64,000 nt of DNA from Rotaria sp. Silwood1 (lineage: Eukaryota; Rotifera; Eurotatoria; Philodinida; Philodinidae): positions 216,883 to 280,882 of the forward strand of contig CAJNOP010000223.1 in NCBI GenBank assembly GCA_905250075.1. The letters run 5' to 3'. Under the pieces are notes generated by a model. The model did not search any database. It was given only the letters and a program-made list of their open reading frames with translations, and was not told where the DNA came from. Positions 57,502-64,000 of the stretch are shown one piece after another; position 1 is the stretch's first letter; every line of letters begins with the position of its first letter. A program made the position numbers and the translations under genes.

Positions 57502-59231
57502 TGTATTTCAATTAAATCAACTAAAGTAAATAATAAAAAAAAAACATAATATATTTAATCACATACATGTAAAATGTCAGTTTCCTTGAAAAAAGTATAT
57601 TCGGTAAGTATCGAACCATCAACAAACAAGGCAAAAAGAGAATAAGAAATTTATTGCTATTCCTACAATATGACAAGTATTTAATGACTCATAAGATAGG
57701 ACGAACTAGGTGGTCTTATCATCAGCTGTTCTTTGTTTTTTTTTATTCATCGTATAGCACTTATTATTTACTGTTGTATATATAGAATAATAATACAATA
57801 TATAATTCTATATGATCTCATTGTTTATATAATCAACTAAAGAGAGGAACAAAAAAAAAATCGTCTATTTCGTACTTCAATGTACTCTCCAAGAATATGT
57901 CAAAGATATTCTTCAGAACTTATTATTGATTTTAAGTCTACTATCAATGTTGTATCATGAATATATTAACTCAAGTTTATTTTATAAAAGTATTCGCCTG
58001 ACAATAAAATCGAAATATTTGAAATTTATTACTAGGCAAATTTATATAAAATAAATGAGAATTAATAAATTTGTAATACATATGGATAGTTGACTTAACA
58101 TAGTTAAACAGTTCTAGAGAATAACTTTGACATATCTTTTGAGTTCAGTGAAATAGGAAATTTTTTTTTCTTTTCTCTTCTTCTTTCCCTCCTCCCTTTG
58201 AATCAACTGCTATTTGATACTAATCGTACTTTTTTTCATTGAATCTTAATAGAAATGCTATGACATATTTTGATTATTGGTATGCTCTTCTCATTTTACC
58301 TATTCAAAAATGTTATGACGTCAATGTTAATAGAGTTCTCGGAAAAGAAAAGATTTTTTCCATGAAAAAAGAAAAAAATCAACCATTGTTACAATCAACT
58401 TTTCTTTTTTTTTCCCTTATTCTTTAATGGAATTCACACGAGATAAATAGTTTGTTAAGCTATGCAACAAATGAATATATATATATATATCTCATTATAT
58501 ATCTTGCACAGATTCTTACTTCGTTTTCTTTTGGTTTTGTCATGCAATTATGAGATATAGAATGCTTTGAAGAAGAACGTAATATCGCCTCGAATGATAA
58601 TATGTAAAAATCGAAACTGAGATGAATATCATATTTTCATTATATATTAAAAATATAAATATTCATTTGTCTAACAGAAAAAAATCTAAATCATTACTAT
58701 ATATGTATAAGCAAATAAACAAAATGAAATAAATTACTCTTTAAATTTCAGAATGTTATTATGATAAGAAAAGCTATAGAGTCATTTTCTTTTTAATACT
58801 ATTATTTATTTACAAGAAAATGTTATCGAATTAAATCATGATAAGATTGATTATAAGTTTTTATAATTGAAATAAAGAAAAACAAAAAAAAACATAATAG
58901 TAAATGTCAATTGACATTATATCAATGTGTGAAAATGAATCGAACCATGAAAACTAATCTTGTTTCTTTTTTTTCATATATATTTATTTAAATAATATGG
59001 CAAAAAAATAACAAACTCGTCGTGCTAGAAAACAGTATGACTCGGAAATAGAACTAAGCAGACAAATAATATTGTTCTGCATACAAACAGGAGGTTGCAG
59101 ATACACTGAATACAAGCACAAATTATTCCTTGGTTCTATCCTTTTATTTTCTATTAATTAAACATCAGAAGAAAAAAAAACAACGTTCGTCACTAAATTA
59201 TATTTTATTATTATATATGACATAAAACGAT
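57502..59231. other. Intergenic region between OATP and the chitin-binding gene
   Basis: AT-rich; both neighbours are on the minus strand, so it contains the OATP promoter and the 3' end of the other gene. Microsatellite AT repeats near 58.48 kb. No gene recognised. Confidence 0.35.
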
Positions 59232-61411
59232 TTATGGAAATGTTAACAAGAAGAAAAAAATAGAAAAAGTTATAACTATAATCGAATAATATTGAGAAAA
59301 CACTGATATTCCATGATTACTTCGAAGTCCACCTAAAAGAAGACAAAACAAAAAAAACACAAAAATTTTCAATACAAAACAAAAAAAGAAGAAATTTTTT
59401 ACAAGGTATAACAATATTTCTTGGATCATCACATCGAACTTTTTGTGAATTCCATTTTGAACCTAATGAACATTCACCCATTTTAGTTTTACGTTGTTCT
59501 GTACATAAATAATATGATCGACATTGATTTTCATTATCAGCATACCATCCATTTTGTTGACCAAGACCTATTTAAAAACTTTTAAATATTTCTATTGAAA
59601 AACAAAATAGAAAAGAAAAAAGGAATTTTACATGGATCAATATCACGTTCATTTACTGGTCGATTTGCACAAAAAACTTTTCTATAATCACTACATATTC
59701 GTGTATCTTCATCAAATAATTGTTTATCTGGACAATGAATACGTTTTATAACATCATCTTTACATGTATAATAAGCTTAAATAGAAAAAATAAATAAAAT
59801 AAAAATTCTATTGAAATAATTACCTTGACAATTATTTAGATCAGGCATATTTCCTTGAAATGTACAATCATGATTTTCAATAAGTTCAGACATCGATAAT
59901 GTTACTCGATTTCGTGCTAATTTTGTTGATATAGTTCCTGGTTTAGTTGTAAGTTTACGATTTTTTGATACTCGTGTCTTTTTTTTTATTTCAATATCAT
60001 CATTCTCATGATCATCATTATGTAATAATGTTGTTGTTTTTGTTACAATATAATTTGTTACACTTTCACTTTGTCCCCCTTAATAATTCAAAATAAATCA
60101 ATTTTATATATATTAATAATAAATAAAATTATTATACATCCTTCTGGTGGTGTCCAATTTGGTCTTTCACCATCTTTACATTCAATATTTTTTGATAAAT
60201 CACATCGTTGATGATCAGGATCATAAGTCATACCACTACCACACCTATTTAAATTATGTATGAAACTAATTAATAATCAAATTTTGATTGTCAATTTAAA
60301 TCATAAACGGATACACTTATATGAAAAAAAAACCATTTGAAATTTGAATCTGTTTTCTCATGTGATAAATAAATTTTATATAAGTTTTTATTATATTAGT
60401 TTGTATCGTAGATGTTTAGTCATAATCAATCATGTTGAATAATCACTTAATAGAAATGACTTTAAAAAAACAGGAACACTCATTTACTTGACAGTTGATG
60501 ATTAAGCTTTAATCTTTTATAGAAAAATCAAATGCTTCTCTTCCAACGGACAGTCCAAGCTTACATTATTTTTATTAATTAAATTACTTGAGAAATTTAA
60601 CACAATTTTAACTGTACTGTTTACAAATAGAAATCTATTTCAATTAAAAATAAATAAAAAAAGCAAAATGGTACAATCAAACAACAGAAAACAAAAACTG
60701 ATTGTTGTCGAAAAAAAAACATTGTTTGACTATTTAGCTAAGAGTGTTTAAACTAGCTTTCACTATATTTCATTAGAGAAAAAAGTGCATATGTATTAAA
60801 TTTTTTCACACTGGCAAAAAAACGCCCTCATTATTTACAAATCTTAGTTCATGGTTAAAATTCTACGATTTTATGAATAATAAGTTTCTTTTTTTGTATT
60901 ATGTTAAGCATCTAGCTCAAATGCAGTTTTCTATCAATAAGTCTTCAATAAATAATGATTTTATTTTTCAAAACACTATAGATTTCCATTTTTAATTTAA
61001 TTTAAAAAAAAAACGAAAAACAAAATGAATAAAAATACCTTTTATAATATAAAATCTGATTGTTTTTTTTTTTTTTAATTAGATTTTATACTTACCATCC
61101 TTCAACACTGATACCTGAATTACAAGTATAATATCTATTATATAAATAACATTTTTGTTTTTATTATGTTGATAATTTTTCGATATGAATATTAAATCTT
61201 ACTTTTCACAATCTAATGGATGAGGCCATCGACCATCTTTTGGACAGACAAACTCATCTTTGGTAGAAACAACTTCTAAAAAAATAATAAAACGAAAAAC
61301 AAAACAAAAAACAACAACAACAATACAGAAACCATTTAGTAATTATCATACAAATAATAGAAACTTACTTTGAATACTCAAAATAAAATAGAGAAAACAA
61401 AGTTGAAGCAT
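59232..61411 (-). CDS. Secreted or anchored protein with three chitin-binding (CBM14) domains
   Basis: Eight small exons, 61411-61369, 61275-61203, 61134-61096, 60244-60138, 60078-59824, 59775-59632, 59567-59403 and 59332-59232, join in phase to 308 residues. The first exon is a signal peptide (MLQLCFLYFILSIQ). Three peritrophin-A domains follow, each with six Cys: FVCPKDGRWPHPLDCEKYYT..IEC, HDCTFQGNMPDLNNC..VFC, and PCLGQQNGWYADNENQCRSY..IPC. Between the first two lies a Thr/Lys-rich linker that is probably glycosylated. The C terminus is a hydrophobic helix (SIIVITFSIFFFLLTFP) ending at the stop, as in a GPI-anchor signal or a tail anchor. Likely located in the cuticle, trophi or gut matrix, where bdelloids have chitin. 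The intron at 60245-61095 is long (851 bp) and plain AT-rich. Confidence 0.85.
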
Positions 61412-62406
61412 GCTTTTTTCTTTTAAGTAAAAGATAAAAAGAATCATTTGTATTTGTTCAATCGTGCTATAAGCTCAGGTTAAGTAAATATTTTTACTCG
61501 GAAGATTTATTGTTGATGAAGAAGAGACAATGAAGACGAAATGTGTACTCAAAAAACAATTTATACTCACGATTAACTTACTCTCTTCTTCTTTTTTTTT
61601 TTTTTTTGTTGTCCTATCCGATTTGCCTATAGAAGCAGTATAAAGTGAGGTAATCTATCGATGTGCATGGCCTATTGACAAAATCACATCCGATTGTATA
61701 GTCTACTTGTTTAAATAAAGCTCACATTTGAGATCATGTGTTATTCATTGATATTGAATAAAGAATATTTATTTGTTTTAATTTAAAAAAAAAAGATATT
61801 GAGAATTTCCTTTATCTTATATATAACTTTTTATTAGGAGAACAAAAAATGATGTATTTTTATATAGATCATGATCAATTATTTGCATAAATTATCATTG
61901 ATGTAATTGTAAGGATTTCTTGATTTGATTTTGTTAATTATAAATGTCAAAGTTTACTTAATTTGATTAACTATTAAATTGCATAATGAGTCTTATAGAG
62001 CTTCAAACGTTCATCTTTTATTTTATACCTGATTTTTATTTTCTACATGATTGTCTTACCCAAATTCAAAAGAAGATTGTCTTACACTCACAACAAGCTT
62101 TTTCTTTCTTTTTTTTTTTTTATTTAAATAATGAAATAATGCATATGATCGTAAAATGTATTCAATGTTTTTCTTTCAAACAGGTGAATAAACTGTTGTG
62201 AATTATGACATGAAAATAAACTTCTTTTGTTTTTTTTGTTTCTTGGATTTAGGGACAAAAAAGAAAAAAATAAGAGAGAGAGAAGCGTAGAAACGCTTAA
62301 ATTATAAATCTTTGGCTGTTTTTTTTTTGTCAATGCTATTTACTTTTAAAACGAACGAGTACCACAACATCGTTGTTAATACACTTTATAATAAGTTGAA
62401 AAAAAA
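61412..62406. other. Intergenic region between two divergent genes
   Basis: AT-rich with a run of T at about 61.59 kb. It should hold the promoters of both the chitin-binding gene and the small gene at 62407. No gene recognised. Confidence 0.35.
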
Positions 62407-62690
62407 ATGCCAAGTGTAGATTTTGGTGCTTGTGTATCAAACTATTGGTTTGTTTGGTAAGTTTGATGATAAGAAATTAAAAGAAAAAACATAATATCTT
62501 ATTATTCTAATATGGAATTTATAGGTCAATTAATGGTCTTGGTTCTATTTTTGGCATGGCTGTAAATATGGCTGTATCATTTTTTTTTCTTAAATATTTT
62601 CTTAATACTCCATCAACACCGAATGTGCCTACTTCTGCTTTTGAAAATATTCGTGGCACATCAGCAAAGATTAAATCATCAAAAGTCTAA
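62407..62690 (+). CDS. Small single-pass membrane protein, 71 aa, unrecognised
   Basis: Two exons, 62407-62456 and 62525-62690 (GTAAGT...TTTATAG, 68-bp intron), in phase. The product starts MPSVDFGACVSNYWFVW, then has one hydrophobic segment (GSIFGMAVNMAVSFFFLKYF) and a Ser/Lys-rich tail (AKIKSSKV). A clean start, consensus splice sites and a stop followed by AATAAA at about 62760 support a real gene. I do not know the family; size and topology resemble small integral membrane proteins. Confidence 0.6.
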
Positions 62691-63092
62691 TAGAACTAAA
62701 TAAATAATATGATATGAAGTCATATGGATATGTTGACTATAAGTTTTTTTTGTTTGTATTAATAAAGTTTGTTTGAATACGTGAAAGAATAAAAAAAAAA
62801 ATCTTTGCAAATATTATATGTATTTAAACGTTTTTTTTTTAAAGTCATATAAGAAAAGACAATTTACATTAGTGTATAGAAAATTAAGATATTTACTATA
62901 GTTTTAATAAAAATTCCAAATTTGATAAATAAATGAACAGTAAAAGAATATTATTATTTTTTTCATTTATTTACAAGTAACGCGACGCAAACGTCGCTAA
63001 CCTTCTACTGAAAGGATCTATGCCGCTGTACATATCGTATGTGAACACACGAGCGACGGACCTACTATTCTCATATATACTTAAAGGAACAA
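62691..63092. other. 3' flank of the small gene
   Basis: It contains AATAAAG near 62760 as a likely polyadenylation signal, then AT-rich sequence, and a less AT-rich piece at 62.98-63.06 kb with GCGACGCAAACGTCGC, a short palindrome. Confidence 0.35.
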
Positions 63093-63160
63093 AGAGTGTG
63101 GGTGTGAGTGTGCATACGGATGTACGTCTGATCGAACTGAAGACTCACCCACCCTCACTG
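63093..63160. repeat. Telomere-like hairpin, copy 14
   Basis: G-rich arm GAGTGTGGGTGTGAGTGTG, spacer with GATCGAACTGAAGA, and C-rich arm CTCACCCACCCTCACTG. Confidence 0.7.
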
Positions 63161-64000
63161 TCTTGAATTCTCGTCAAGAACAATTGCTTTTCCAAATATT
63201 TTAGGAATATTATTTTGATCAAAATTTAATAAAAAATAAAAATCATATTCAATCAATAATAAAAGATATTTTTTCTCATAAGGATTTTCCTTATATCAAT
63301 TAATACTATAACTTTTTTTCTGATAAATTCTTGGAATTATAATTTATTACCTAGGAGGAAAAAATTCTTCTAAAAATTTACATTTTTTTAATAAAAACCG
63401 ATAAATAACTTGACGATAACGTTCTTGAAGTAGGTCGTATCCTATAAACTAAAGAATATCTTTTAAATTTTGATCAATATTTAAAAATACATCTTTATCT
63501 GCTAACATATCAAGTAATTCACCAAAAACAAAGATTTGTAGTTTTATTATAATAAATAAACTGTAAAAAAGATACTCAAAATCGATTTTTTACAAATATC
63601 TAATATAAAAAAATTCTTTTATTTTCTCAGGAATTCAAAATTAACTTTCCCAGTGATTTTCTTTTAGATTTTTTAAAATCTTGTCGAGCTATATTTCTTT
63701 ATACATCCATGTAATATTCAGCTTGATCTATAAAAAACAAATATCTAAATTGCATTTAATTATTTCAGATAAAAGATTAAATAGAACTGATGGTAAATTA
63801 TTTATTCCAAAAATGTTTCATATCTAAATTGATTAAATATCGATTTTACAGTATTTTTGGCATAATTAACAAAATCAGAGGTATTACTAGAAATTTATCT
63901 TTTTTTCTGAATTCTGTTCCAGCTGTTCTCTTTTTATGTTTAATACGTAATATTTTACATTAATGGACGTGCGATTATATTGCACATGCACAGCTTTAGT
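63161..64000 (-). pseudogene. Decayed coding sequence beyond the last hairpin
   Basis: Minus-strand pieces look like protein in shifting frames with stops: DQAEYYMDV, RNIARQDFKKSKRKSLGKL, VFGELLDMLADKDVFLNIDQ, IGYDLLQERYRQVIYRFL and KKCKFLEEFFPPR. I cannot assign a family. It ends near the hairpin at 63160 and runs out of the window on the other side. Confidence 0.4.

Noticed and set aside
1-64000. tRNA, rRNA or snRNA genes
   Set aside because: I looked for B-box-like GGTTCGAATCC and cloverleaf arms and for rRNA-like stretches and saw none that hold up; a covariance search would be decisive.

Overview
The window is eukaryotic, AT-rich DNA, most likely from a bdelloid rotifer. The main reasons are: spliceosomal introns, mostly 45-90 bp, with GT-AG borders; a typical animal gene set (RPL22, an OATP-type transporter, a TMEM97-like protein, an F-box protein, a chitin-binding protein); many degenerate arrays of the TGTGGG type, which is the telomere repeat of bdelloids; and several genes that look more bacterial or fungal than animal (YddA-like ABC transporter, NCS1 permease, bacterial-type adenosine deaminase, AhpD-like protein, DUF924). 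The species assignment is inference; nothing here is diagnostic alone.

Layout. 0-6 kb: telomere-like repeats, two minisatellites, and a minus-strand gene joining DUF924, an FSH1-type hydrolase domain without its catalytic serine, and leucine-rich repeats; its 3' end is lost in a gap. 8-10.4 kb: a RING plus PAR-binding zinc-finger gene followed by a nicotinamide-nucleotide adenylyltransferase; a good 49-bp intron could join them into one protein. 10.5-13.0 kb: a TA-flanked MITE and a 1.9-kb hAT-type element with exact 8-bp target duplications. 13.3-16.8 kb: an NCS1 nucleobase permease with a 1.8-kb intron. 17.9-26.5 kb: a dead mariner with about 300-bp inverted ends, nested hAT and TA elements, foldback elements and a broken LURP-one-like gene. 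27.4-28.7 kb: an F-box gene. 29-40 kb: gene-poor, with relic coding sequence, a TMEM97-like gene, a broken PEP-synthase-like gene and the 3' end of a Ty3/Gypsy element. 41-43.4 kb: a complete YddA-like ABC transporter. 43.9-48 kb: two MITEs, and an AhpD-like and an adenosine deaminase gene, both cut at a 10-N gap. 50.4-62.7 kb: a compact block of five intron-rich host genes (Tyr/Pro-rich protein, RPL22, OATP, chitin-binding protein, 71-aa membrane protein) almost free of transposons. The last 1 kb returns to telomere-like hairpin and relic coding DNA.

The two most interesting items are the possible RING-PBZ-NMNAT fusion, which would link ubiquitin ligation, poly(ADP-ribose) reading and NAD+ synthesis in one polypeptide, and a family of at least twelve short G-rich/C-rich hairpins built from telomere-type repeats, several of which sit exactly where a gene or retroelement is broken off. 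All exon borders were read by eye and checked for reading-frame phase; database similarity was judged from family knowledge only.
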